From Bacillus sp. HNG (GTDB lineage: Bacteria > Bacillota > Bacilli > Bacillales > Bacillaceae_L), in contig NZ_QUQV01000015.1 of NCBI RefSeq assembly GCF_003400205.1, forward strand, positions 1 through 64,000: a DNA stretch of 64,000 bases. The letters run 5' to 3'. This document shows positions 1 to 7,061 of this stretch, piece by piece. Within the stretch, counting starts at the first letter, position 1. Every line of letters starts with the position of its first letter. A program made the position numbers and the translations under genes. The notes beneath the pieces were generated by a model that saw only the letters and a list, made by a program, of their open reading frames with translations, searched no databases and was not told where the DNA came from.

Positions 1-48
<48 letters not shown>

Positions 49-106
49 AGTATTGATTGCTCAATAAGTTTGTTACTTAGAATTAACGTTGACGCTTGTA
101 TTGTGT

Positions 107-122
107 TCAGTTTTCAAAGAAC
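107..122 (-). promoter_or_regulatory. rrn leader boxA-like antitermination element
   Basis: On the minus strand the leader contains GTTCTTTGAAAACTGA, the conserved leader sequence found before Bacillus 16S genes and resembling boxA (NusB/S10 antitermination site). It lies between promoter P2 and the 16S 5' end. Function is inferred from the family of leaders. Confidence 0.6.
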
Positions 123-156
123 TTTTTTTGGTTTATCGCTCAGAAGCGACTTTTTT

Positions 157-185
157 AATATAACATGCTGACAAATTGCAGTCAA
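157..185 (-). promoter_or_regulatory. rrn promoter P2 (sigma-A)
   Basis: The -35 TTGACT (185-180) and -10 TATATT (162-157) are separated by exactly 17 bp. This is the promoter nearest the 16S gene; transcription would start near 150. Confidence 0.8.
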
Positions 186-238
186 CATTTTTTTAAAATT
201 TTTTTTAAAATCAATCATCGTCATCGACGACGTTTATT

Positions 239-267
239 AATATATCATCATCTAAATCGCATGTCAA
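239..267 (-). promoter_or_regulatory. rrn promoter P1 (sigma-A)
   Basis: A consensus -35 TTGACA (267-262) and -10 TATATT (244-239) with a 17-bp spacer lie 82 bp upstream of P2. Tandem P1/P2 promoters are typical of rRNA operons in Bacillus. Confidence 0.8.
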
Positions 268-328
268 TAATCTATTTTCATTATTAAAAGAGGACCATAT
301 CTATGTAATATAATCCTCCCCACTTCAT

Positions 329-559
329 TTATCCCTTTTTACTATTTACCTTCTTTGAACGAATATACCTGCTGCATTCTGATGGTTCAGCAATTCTTTT
401 AAATAAACGAAATAAGATTTGATATCTTTCTTCCATTGCTCTTTTTACGATATGGTCGATCCTTGCATCGCCCACATCAAATAGGATTTCGTCCATCTCT
501 CTTTTTAGAAGGTATTCTAATTCTTTAACTTCCTTCTGATCAACTAATAATCCAATCAT
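329..559 (-). CDS. Small conserved hypothetical protein (76 aa)
   Basis: The ORF has a good ribosome site (GAGGTGAAACT before ATG). The protein is short, soluble and charged, with a helical look: an acidic Glu/Lys-rich first half (KELEYLLKREMDEILFDVGD), then VKRAMEERYQILFRLFKR and a basic Lys-rich tail. No signal peptide or membrane segment is seen. It sits just upstream of the rrn promoters and divergent from pdaB, with no terminator before the rrn promoters. I have an impression that similar small proteins occur beside rrn operons in other Bacillaceae, but I know no function and cannot give a symbol. Confidence 0.7.
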   Translation of the reverse strand: MIGLLVDQKEVKELEYLLKREMDEILFDVGDARIDHIVKRAMEERYQILFRLFKRIAEPSECSRYIRSKKVNSKKG

Positions 560-639
560 AGTTTCACCTCAAATTTATTGTAATTCTAGTTATTACCAGA
601 ATTAGTTATTTTATGAATCAATTTCCCCAAGAGTTTTAC

Positions 640-667
640 ACATACAAATGCGGTGACAAGCATATTA
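640..667 (+). promoter_or_regulatory. Candidate SigG promoter of pdaB
   Basis: CATATTA at 661-667 fits the SigG -10 consensus (CATNHTA). ACATA at 640-644 could be the -35, but the spacer is only 16 bp. B. subtilis pdaB is a SigG gene. A start near 674 would place the upstream GTG at 653 outside the transcript and supports the ATG at 704. Confidence 0.4.
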
Positions 668-703
668 TTTTTACAGAAGATGTATTGGACAAGGAGGATA
701 AAA

Positions 704-1468
704 ATGAATTTTTTCTACATCCTGAGTAGCAAAAGGATTAAACAAACATTAATTATTCTTTTCGCTTCCTTATTTACAGCCAGTATTTTTTATATAGAGA
801 AAGGCAATATTGCTCCTGTTTTTTCAACAGAAAATGGTCCACGTGTGATTTATACAGGAGAAAAAAGCGAAAAGACGGTTGCACTTACTTTTAATATTAG
901 TTGGGGAGATACAAAGGCACTCCCAATTATCGACACCTTAAAAAAGGAAGGTGTCAAAAATGCAACATTCTTTCTTTCTGCTTCCTGGGCTGAGCGTCAC
1001 CCACAGATTGTGGAACGGATAGTGAAGGATGGACATCAAATTGGCGTAAAAGGATATGATTATAAAAACTATACAGAATTAGAAGATGCCCAGATTAAAA
1101 AGGATATTTACAAGGCTCAGGATGCATTTAAAAAAATGGGGGTAAAAACCGTTTCATTCGTGCGAACGCCTGACGGAAATTTCGATTCAAGAGTTGTAAA
1201 GGTATTAGACTCTCTTGGATATACCCTTATTCATTGGAGCATAGATTCAAATGATTGGAACAATCCTGGAGTCGCAAAAATTACGAGCAATGTTTTAGAT
1301 AAGGTAAAAGGCGGGGATATCATTTTATTCCACGCTTCAGATTCTGCCAAACAAACAGCTGAAGCTCTTCCTAGTGTCTTAAAAGGAATTAAGGCCAAAG
1401 GTCTCTCGTTTGTAACGGTTAGCGATATGCTTAATAACGCTGATGTAAAAAGTGAAGTGGTTGAATAA
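704..1468 (+). CDS. pdaB: Polysaccharide deacetylase family sporulation protein PdaB
   Basis: This NodB-homology (CE4) protein is needed for spore cortex maintenance in B. subtilis. The start at 704 has a strong ribosome site (AAGGAGG), and gives 254 aa, the same length as B. subtilis PdaB. An N-terminal membrane anchor (about residues 15-32) precedes the NodB domain, with the TFNISWGD motif 1, NATFFLSASWAERHP and GHQIG. The fold ends with GGDIILFHASD. Motif 1 has Asn where B. subtilis PdaB has Asp, the usual catalytic base, and motif 2 lacks the second metal His, as in other PdaB proteins. Enzyme activity is therefore uncertain. The gene converges on kbaA and shares its terminator. Confidence 0.95.
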   Translation: MNFFYILSSKRIKQTLIILFASLFTASIFYIEKGNIAPVFSTENGPRVIYTGEKSEKTVALTFNISWGDTKALPIIDTLKKEGVKNATFFLSASWAERHPQIVERIVKDGHQIGVKGYDYKNYTELEDAQIKKDIYKAQDAFKKMGVKTVSFVRTPDGNFDSRVVKVLDSLGYTLIHWSIDSNDWNNPGVAKITSNVLDKVKGGDIILFHASDSAKQTAEALPSVLKGIKAKGLSFVTVSDMLNNADVKSEVVE

Positions 1469-1480
1469 GAAATCGCCATT

Positions 1481-1512
1481 AAAAAAAGCTGATCCATTCG
1501 ATCAGCTTTTTT
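1481..1512. terminator. Bidirectional terminator between pdaB and kbaA
   Basis: AAAAAAGCTGATC / GATCAGCTTTTTT forms a strong hairpin with A and T tracts on both sides, so it works for both convergent genes. The TGA stop codon of kbaA (1504-1502) lies inside the hairpin. Confidence 0.9.
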
Positions 1513-2098
1513 GGTTTGTTATTTTTGGCAGTATTAATAGTTGATAGGCGTTGCAAATTAAAAGTGGATAAATCATTAAATACAACCAACTTGTATCATT
1601 CACTCGGATTGCAGGCATCCATTCAATCACAGACACAACAAACATAAAGAAGACCGCTGGAATAAATGCCTTGAAATTTGTTTGCTTGCTTTTCAAGTAT
1701 GCAATGATTAATGAAAATACCAATATCAATATTGGTATCCATATATATGAAGAAATGCTTTCACCCTCAGTTGCAAATACCTTAAAACGGAAATAAATTA
1801 AATCAAAGAAAACAAAAGCAATTAACACTATCTGCGCTGGCGCCCATGCCCCTTTGAATAAACCAAGTCCAAAACGATGTACAGTAAGATAAGCAAAGAA
1901 GCCCATTTGGCTAATAATACTAAAAATAAATCCAGCACCAATAAACCAAAATACTACTAGAAGGATTTCAAAGACATCAGCTGCTAAAAATAATTCTTTA
2001 TATTCACTCCATTTAACGGCAAATCCAAAAAAGATTGTGCTAATCGCACCTACTAGTAAGGTAGAAAGAAACAACCTTACCCAATTTCGACTTTTCAC
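1502..2098 (-). CDS. kbaA: KinB-signalling pathway activation protein KbaA
   Basis: This integral membrane protein is needed for KinB-dependent entry into sporulation in B. subtilis. I chose the GTG at 2098 because GGGGGAT lies a proper distance upstream and the product is then 198 aa, the B. subtilis length; a GTG five codons upstream overlaps that ribosome site. About six hydrophobic segments are seen across the whole length, starting with RLFLSTLLVGAISTIFFGFA. No enzyme motif is visible. It lies between pdaB and gerD, as in B. subtilis, but points the other way from both. Confidence 0.93.
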   Translation of the reverse strand: MKSRNWVRLFLSTLLVGAISTIFFGFAVKWSEYKELFLAADVFEILLVVFWFIGAGFIFSIISQMGFFAYLTVHRFGLGLFKGAWAPAQIVLIAFVFFDLIYFRFKVFATEGESISSYIWIPILILVFSLIIAYLKSKQTNFKAFIPAVFFMFVVSVIEWMPAIRVNDTSWLYLMIYPLLICNAYQLLILPKITNQKS

Positions 2099-2181
2099 GA
2101 CAAAATCCCCCACTCTATATATTCAAATATGATTGTACCAAAACGGAGGGGATGAATGCCAGTTTCTCACCATGTAATACG

Positions 2182-2211
2182 TGAATATTTTTTTACAAAA
2201 AAAGCATATTA
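2182..2211 (+). promoter_or_regulatory. SigG promoter of gerD
   Basis: The -35 TGAATA (2182-2187) and -10 CATATTA (2205-2211) are 17 bp apart and match the forespore SigG consensus. B. subtilis gerD is a known SigG gene. The ribosome site AAAGGAG follows at about 2232. Confidence 0.8.
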
Positions 2212-2247
2212 ACAAGTAAGGATCCCTTATGAAAGGAGCTTTAAGAA

Positions 2248-2844
2248 ATGAAAAAAAGGATGTCGCTCCTCCTCATTTTAAGTTTGTTATTGGTTATTGT
2301 GGGGTGCGCCCCAGCAAATGTTGAACAAAATCGAATGGATTATGAAGAAACGAAAAAAATGGTTGTCGATATATTAAAAACAGATGATGGTAAAAAAGCG
2401 ATCGAGGAGCTCATGCGGGATGAAAAATTGAAGCAGCACCTCGTCATGGATCAAATTGTCGTAAAAGATGCCATCCAGGAAACCCTTACCTCTGACAACG
2501 GGGTTGAATTTTGGAAAAAGACATTCGAGGATACGAAGTTTGTGGAAGAATACGCAAAAAGTATGAAAACGGAGCACGAAAAGCTCATTAAAGACTTAAT
2601 GAAGGATCCGGATTATCAAAAAATGGTGATGGATATCTTAAAAAACCCTGAAATGGAACAACAATTTACAGATGTTCTTAAAAGTCAGGAATTCAGAAAG
2701 CATCTTCAAACGGTAATCAGTGAAACACTTGAGAGCCCATTATATAAAGCGAAGATTGAAGATATTCTCATAAAAGCTGCAGAAGACATGGAAAAACAAG
2801 AAAAAGCAAAAAAGGATGAAGGCCAAGGAAGCGGTAATAGCTAA
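2248..2844 (+). CDS. gerD: Spore germination lipoprotein GerD
   Basis: GerD gathers the nutrient germinant receptors into the germinosome in the spore inner membrane. The protein has a lipoprotein signal (MKKRMSLLLILSLLLVIVGC) with Cys20 as the expected lipid site. The mature part is helical and charged, with repeated short units such as KKMVVDILKT, KLIKDLMKDPDYQKMVMDILKNPEMEQQF and KHLQTVISETLESP. The tail is Lys/Glu-rich and ends in GQGSGNS. At 198 aa it is slightly longer than B. subtilis GerD. It has its own SigG promoter and ends at a terminator shared with salA. Confidence 0.96.
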   Translation: MKKRMSLLLILSLLLVIVGCAPANVEQNRMDYEETKKMVVDILKTDDGKKAIEELMRDEKLKQHLVMDQIVVKDAIQETLTSDNGVEFWKKTFEDTKFVEEYAKSMKTEHEKLIKDLMKDPDYQKMVMDILKNPEMEQQFTDVLKSQEFRKHLQTVISETLESPLYKAKIEDILIKAAEDMEKQEKAKKDEGQGSGNS

Positions 2845-2858
2845 TTCATCAATAGATT

Positions 2859-2891
2859 AAAGACCCTCCAGATTATTCTGGTGGGTCTTTT
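2859..2891. terminator. Bidirectional terminator between gerD and salA
   Basis: AAAGACCCTCCAG / CTGGTGGGTCTTTT forms a hairpin (one wobble) with A/T tracts on both sides. It separates the convergent gerD and salA genes. Confidence 0.88.
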
Positions 2892-2893
2892 GA

Positions 2894-3943
2894 TTAAATT
2901 GCATCAATGACTCGTTTTGCAATTTCATTATAGATTTTTCCTGTAGGATGGTCTTCGTCATAAACAGATGGTGCAAAGTCGTCGTCATTCCAATCAGGCT
3001 GTCCCAATGGAATTTTACCTAATAAAGATGTTTGAAGCTCTTCAGCAAGCTTCTCCCCACCACCTTTACCAAATACATATTCCTTCTCACCTGTTACCTT
3101 GCTTTCAAAATAAGACATATTCTCGATGACACCTAGAATTTCATGCTCTGTTCGAAGCGCCATTGCACCCGCTCTGGCTGCTACAAAAGCAGCAGTTGGA
3201 TGTGGTGTTGTGACAATAATCTCTTTACAATGTGGAAGCATCGTATGAACATCTAACGCTACATCACCTGTACCTGGAGGTAAGTCAAGCACCAGGTAAT
3301 CAAGGTCTCCCCACTCAACTTCATTAAAGAAGTTATTCAACATTTTTCCAAGCATAGGGCCACGCCAGATAACTGGTGAATTATCTTCTACAAAGAAGCC
3401 CATCGAAATTACTTTTACCCCTTTTCTTTCTACAGGTATAATTTTTTCACCTCGAACGACAGGACGCTTTGTAATTCCCATCATGTCTGGAACGCTGAAT
3501 CCATAGATATCTGCATCAATGATTCCAACCTTTTTTCCCAGTCTTGCTAATGATACGGCTAAGTTTACGGAAACGGTTGATTTACCAACCCCTCCCTTAC
3601 CACTTGCAACAGCGATAAAGGTCGTTTGATTTACCGGAGATAATAAAGGAGCCGATCCCCCTGTTGATTCAGTCTTAAATTTGGCTAGGTCTTCTGGTGA
3701 TAGGTCAGTAAAACGAAGACCTACAGATTCTGCCCCTGCTTGTTTTAATGCATTTACAATCGTGGTTTGAAGCTGAAGCTGCTCACCTGTACCAGTTTTA
3801 GATAGGGCAATTTTTATACTCACATGTTTCTTTTCTTCTTTTATTTTAATCTCTTGGATTGCATTCGTCTCTTCGAATGTTCTATGTAAGAATGGATCTT
3901 GCAATTGATATAATACTTCTCTTACTTGTTGCTCAGTTAACAT
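2894..3943 (-). CDS. salA: Mrp/NBP35-type ATPase SalA
   Basis: In B. subtilis SalA represses scoC and so raises exoprotease production; the wider Mrp family carries iron-sulfur clusters. The N-terminal ~85 residues are the DUF59/FSCA domain. A ParA-like ATPase follows, with the deviant Walker A GKGGVGKST (about 115-123), then GIIDADIYGFSVPDMMG and DYLVLDLPPGTGD. The family's two-Cys cluster motif is not seen in the C-terminal part. At 349 aa it is close to B. subtilis SalA (352). It lies between gerD and cwlD, the usual place. Confidence 0.94.
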   Translation of the reverse strand: MLTEQQVREVLYQLQDPFLHRTFEETNAIQEIKIKEEKKHVSIKIALSKTGTGEQLQLQTTIVNALKQAGAESVGLRFTDLSPEDLAKFKTESTGGSAPLLSPVNQTTFIAVASGKGGVGKSTVSVNLAVSLARLGKKVGIIDADIYGFSVPDMMGITKRPVVRGEKIIPVERKGVKVISMGFFVEDNSPVIWRGPMLGKMLNNFFNEVEWGDLDYLVLDLPPGTGDVALDVHTMLPHCKEIIVTTPHPTAAFVAARAGAMALRTEHEILGVIENMSYFESKVTGEKEYVFGKGGGEKLAEELQTSLLGKIPLGQPDWNDDDFAPSVYDEDHPTGKIYNEIAKRVIDAI

Positions 3944-4049
3944 TAAAACACCACCTAAGTTCTGTATTCGGTTTCACTCCTTTCTCATTATATCATACCT
4001 GTCCGAATTTACAGTGTGAGGAGTGTCATAGCATAGTAAAAAATACACG

Positions 4050-4078
4050 AAAATACCCACCTCTTATTCAGGTGGGTT
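4050..4078 (-). terminator. Terminator of cwlD
   Basis: On the minus strand ACCCACCTGAATAAGAGGTGGGT is followed by ATTTT. The cwlD stop codon (TAA, 4066-4064) lies in the loop of this hairpin. Confidence 0.8.
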
Positions 4079-4780
4079 TGATTCATTGGAAAAATATCGG
4101 TTAATTCCGGTATAGATGGAGGCTGCGACCTTGTCTTGGTATTTATCTTGTATTAATAGGGCTTTTTCCTCCGGGTTTGAAAGAAATCCTACTTCTACAA
4201 GGGCGCCCGGTTTCTTTGCGCTTTTTAATAAATACACACCATTAATCGCTTTTGCTTGACGTGTTGTATTTCCGAGATTGTTTCGAAGCTCATCTTGAAT
4301 AAATTTAGCTACCTCTTCATTTTCCTTAAAGGTACTGAAGTAAAAAGTTTGCGCCCCTCTCCACCTTGGTGCAGGGATGGCATTTAAGTGAATACTTATA
4401 AATAAATCCGCATCTGATTCATTTATGATTTGAACACGTTTTTTCAAATCTTCTGTTTTTCGTCGACTGAGCCCTTTTGTTCCGTCCTGCGCTAAATCTG
4501 TATCTTCTTCCCTTAGCATTTGTACAAGGGCACCTTGCTGCTGCAAGTAATCGCGAAGTTTATAGGATATTTCAAGGGCAATGTCTTTTTCCTGGATGTC
4601 GCCGCTTTCAGCCCCTCCATCAGGTCCACCATGACCAGGGTCAATAATAATAAACTTCCCTGAAAGAGGTAAACTCCACGGGTCCCACACATCCTTATCC
4701 ATGAATCGATATTGTATAAATATAAATAAAACAACAGCTCCTAAAAGGATGCTCGTAATTTTTAGTTTCTTATTCATCAT
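4064..4780 (-). CDS. cwlD: Germination-specific N-acetylmuramoyl-L-alanine amidase CwlD
   Basis: CwlD removes stem peptides from cortex muramic acid, the first step towards the muramic-lactam that marks cortex for lysis. The protein has an N-terminal membrane segment (about residues 7-23, ITSILLGAVVLFIFIQY). The Amidase_3 domain follows, with IIDPGHGGPDGG (zinc His), the zinc Glu in QEKDIALEISYKL, and SIHLNAIP. It ends with the catalytic Glu in ALVEVGFLSNPEEK. The 238 aa match B. subtilis CwlD (237). Two adjacent ATG codons could start it. The gene lies between salA and ybaK as in B. subtilis. Confidence 0.95.
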   Translation of the reverse strand: MMNKKLKITSILLGAVVLFIFIQYRFMDKDVWDPWSLPLSGKFIIIDPGHGGPDGGAESGDIQEKDIALEISYKLRDYLQQQGALVQMLREEDTDLAQDGTKGLSRRKTEDLKKRVQIINESDADLFISIHLNAIPAPRWRGAQTFYFSTFKENEEVAKFIQDELRNNLGNTTRQAKAINGVYLLKSAKKPGALVEVGFLSNPEEKALLIQDKYQDKVAASIYTGINRYFSNESNPPE

Positions 4781-4843
4781 TTACCTCCTGCATGTCCCTA
4801 TTTAAACTATATGGGACAAGGAGAGTATATATGATTAAAATTT

Positions 4844-5287
4844 CTAATGCAATTTTAGCCGGTGTCTTTTTTCTCCTTTTTGGAATCCTTCCGTCCACCA
4901 ATACGTAACATAGTACTCGCATGAATAGTAAAGAGACTCATTCACAAAGCCTTGGTCGCCAATATGACCCCAGTAGCATATGAACTCATATAATGCATCA
5001 ATCAGGTTTTTTTCAAATCTATAACACCGCATTCTCACTTCTTCTATAGATTCACCGTAGTACCCGAATTTGCTATACTTCGCCCCTAATAGATATGCTT
5101 CTATCGCAACATCAATGCATCCTTCTTCAATCGCACTCCCTAGTATGGTGCCCATTCTAAAAAAGCTACCAAAGTTATCCACGACGCTCTTTTTAAGTTC
5201 CTCTAGCGAAAGCTCACGTAGCATTTTTCGTTCATACTTGATTTGCTTCTCTTTCCGCTTTTCCTTGAAGGTTGTAATTACATTCAT
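4844..5287 (-). CDS. ybaK: YbaK-type DUF2521 protein
   Basis: The 147-aa soluble protein matches the B. subtilis YbaK (DUF2521) family by length, position beside cwlD and features such as KRKEKQIKYERKMLRELSLEELKKS near the N-terminus (residues 8-32) and CYRFEKNLIDALYEFICYWG further on. No signal or membrane segment is seen. Function is unknown. It should not be confused with the unrelated YbaK/EbsC tRNA-editing family. In B. subtilis the next gene towards rpsI is ybaJ; here an unrelated 10-kb block follows. Confidence 0.8.
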   Translation of the reverse strand: MNVITTFKEKRKEKQIKYERKMLRELSLEELKKSVVDNFGSFFRMGTILGSAIEEGCIDVAIEAYLLGAKYSKFGYYGESIEEVRMRCYRFEKNLIDALYEFICYWGHIGDQGFVNESLYYSCEYYVTYWWTEGFQKGEKRHRLKLH

Positions 5288-5342
5288 AAAATAAGAAACC
5301 CCCTATCAGTGATTGTTCAAAAAGGAGGATGAAAAGGACCGC

Positions 5343-5399
5343 GTCGACAAGAGCGCCACATCCTGTGGCATTGTCGACACTAGCACGTCCTGTGCGTCG
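5343..5399. repeat. Tandem hairpin repeat-like element
   Basis: An outer 8-bp arm pair GTCGACAA / TTGTCGAC (5343-5350, 5371-5378) encloses an inner GCCACA-TCC-TGTGGC. A second hairpin GCAC-GTCCT-GTGC (5383-5395) follows at once, with CGAC/GTCG outside it. Both loops share the motif ACRTCCTGTG. The sequence resembles intergenic repeats that I recall from other Bacillaceae, but I cannot prove copy number from this window. No gene covers it, and the whole 5288-5830 stretch is otherwise without a convincing ORF. Confidence 0.55.
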
Positions 5400-5831
5400 A
5401 AATTTCGAGGCAGTGCAGCTTTGAGTACCGGAGCGAGGCAACTGCTTGATTTAACATCCTTGTAGCCTTGCGCTGAGGAATTGGCATCCCAGAATAAACT
5501 AGTAGACGCAAGCGCATACCCCAGTTATTAACCCTGTTCTCGGAGCAATAATCGAAGAAATTCGATGTGTCATTTTCACCGGACTTTTTTGAACATCCCC
5601 TTTGACAGATAGTTTCCTACTGCATCTGTGTAAACATGCGTTGAACACAAACTACCTCCATTGCCAAATAAAACTATGCATACATGAAGGGGTTTTATTT
5701 GTAGGTTTAGTTCTTGATTGGGGAGATGGAGAAGACTCCGCTTCATTTTTGGGATGGTTTTACCTTTCATCGAGACCATGAAGAGGATTTCACTTAACTT
5801 ATTGCACGGATTTGTCCATCACCAAATTTAT

Positions 5832-5863
5832 GAAAAAGGCCCTCAATCCCCGATTGAGAGCCC
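5832..5863 (-). terminator. Terminator of the small membrane protein gene
   Basis: On the minus strand GGGCTCTCAATCGGGGATTGAGGGCC is followed by TTTTTCAT, just beyond the stop at 5870. Confidence 0.85.
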
Positions 5864-5869
5864 ACTTCT

Positions 5870-6100
5870 CTATATATCCGATGTCTTTAGACTTTCTGAT
5901 GTTTTAGGTGATGAACTTTCTTTTTGTTTTCCAGCTAACCTCGCTATCTGCCAGCCAATGACCGTATGGACGACACCCATGATCAGAAATAATAGATAAT
6001 CCCCAATCGGTTCCGGAAGCAAAAGATCCACGATTAACCACATTCCAGCCGACGAAGCACCAATAAAAGCACCGAGCATTGATTTTTGGATACGACTCAT
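5870..6100 (-). CDS. Small two-helix membrane protein, unknown function
   Basis: The 76-aa product has a ribosome site (GGGGTGGG) before ATG and its own terminator, so it is probably real. There are two hydrophobic segments, about residues 8-28 (LGAFIGASSAGMWLIVDLLL) and 34-55 (YLLFLIMGVVHTVIGWQIARLA), joined by a short PEPIGD loop. A polar Ser/Lys tail follows (KQKESSSPKTSESLKTSD). I recognise no family. A second ORF in another frame across the same DNA (5904-6146) is taken as a shadow. Confidence 0.6.
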   Translation of the reverse strand: MSRIQKSMLGAFIGASSAGMWLIVDLLLPEPIGDYLLFLIMGVVHTVIGWQIARLAGKQKESSSPKTSESLKTSDI

Positions 6101-6339
6101 TTTCTACCCACCCCTTCAGGTTTGTTACCATACCTACATTCATCATATGTGGGTGAATTGCTCGAAATAACTTGAATTTTCGCGGAAGGTTGTCCGATAT
6201 CCATGGTTTTCTCTAATTTTATCTCCTTTCTTATTGATTCTCATCCAAAAGTTGTAGATAAAATTCAAGCTTATTCCCGAAGAAGAATCTCCCAGTTGCC
6301 AGTATGCTTAAGTCATAAAGAACGTAAGGAGAGATTACG

Positions 6340-7059
6340 ATGATGAAAAATAAAGTTGTAATGATTACTGGGGCATCTAAAGGATTAGGAAAAGCATTGA
6401 CACTCGCTTTTGCCAAAGAAGGAGCTATGCTTTCAATTTGCGCGAGGACGGAAGAAAATTTATTAAAAGTAAAACGGGAAGCTGAACAATTAGGGGCAAC
6501 GGTTCTTGCAGTAACCGCTGACGTTTCTAAGACGAGAGATGTGGAACGGTTTGTTGCTCTGACTGAAGAGAAATGTGGAAAGATCGATATTTTGATTAAT
6601 AACGCCTCCATGTTAGGACCTAGCCCAATGCCTTTATTACTCGATTACCCGGAAGAAGATTTTATGGAGGTCTTAAAGGTAAATGCATTATCACCATTTT
6701 TAGTAACTAGAAGAGTTGTTGTCGGGATGCTTCAACGTAATCAAGGTTCCATTATTAATGTTACTTCAGAGGCTGGTCACATTGGTTATGCAGGCTGGGG
6801 AGCATATGGCGTATCAAAGTTTGCAGTTGAAGGTCTAACCGAAACATGGGCGGACGAATTAAGCGAGACTGGTGTTCGGATTAATATGGTTGACCCGGGA
6901 GAAATGGATACAGAAATGCACCAATTGGCTGTTCCAGATTGTGACTATTCTTTAGCAAAACCTGAGGATGTGGTCGATATCTTTTTATACCTTGCTTCTG
7001 ATCAGGCCAAAGGGATCAATGGTAAACGATTGTCAGCTCAAGCTCATGAGGAGGTGTAA
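6340..7059 (+). CDS. Short-chain dehydrogenase/reductase (SDR)
   Basis: This is a classical NAD(P)-dependent SDR of 239 aa. The cofactor motif TGASKGLG (about 9-16) comes first, then the NNAS motif (about 86-89) and the catalytic Ser in NVTSEAGH. YGVSK provides the catalytic Tyr and Lys 13 residues after that Ser. The start has AAGGAGAG before ATG. The stop is 2 bp before the QueA-like gene, with which it surely shares an mRNA. The substrate is unknown. The Lys/Arg of the RTEEN region suggests NADP preference, which is only an inference. Confidence 0.9.
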   Translation: MMKNKVVMITGASKGLGKALTLAFAKEGAMLSICARTEENLLKVKREAEQLGATVLAVTADVSKTRDVERFVALTEEKCGKIDILINNASMLGPSPMPLLLDYPEEDFMEVLKVNALSPFLVTRRVVVGMLQRNQGSIINVTSEAGHIGYAGWGAYGVSKFAVEGLTETWADELSETGVRINMVDPGEMDTEMHQLAVPDCDYSLAKPEDVVDIFLYLASDQAKGINGKRLSAQAHEEV

Positions 7060-7061
7060 GA

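Noticed and set aside
653-703. Longer pdaB reading from GTG at 653
   Set aside because: No ribosome site before it, it overlaps the candidate SigG promoter, and the ATG at 704 has AAGGAGG and gives the B. subtilis length.
5576-5999. ORFs at 5576-5779 (minus) and 5718-5999 (plus)
   Set aside because: They overlap each other and the terminator hairpin at 5832, have no good ribosome sites, and their composition is not protein-like.
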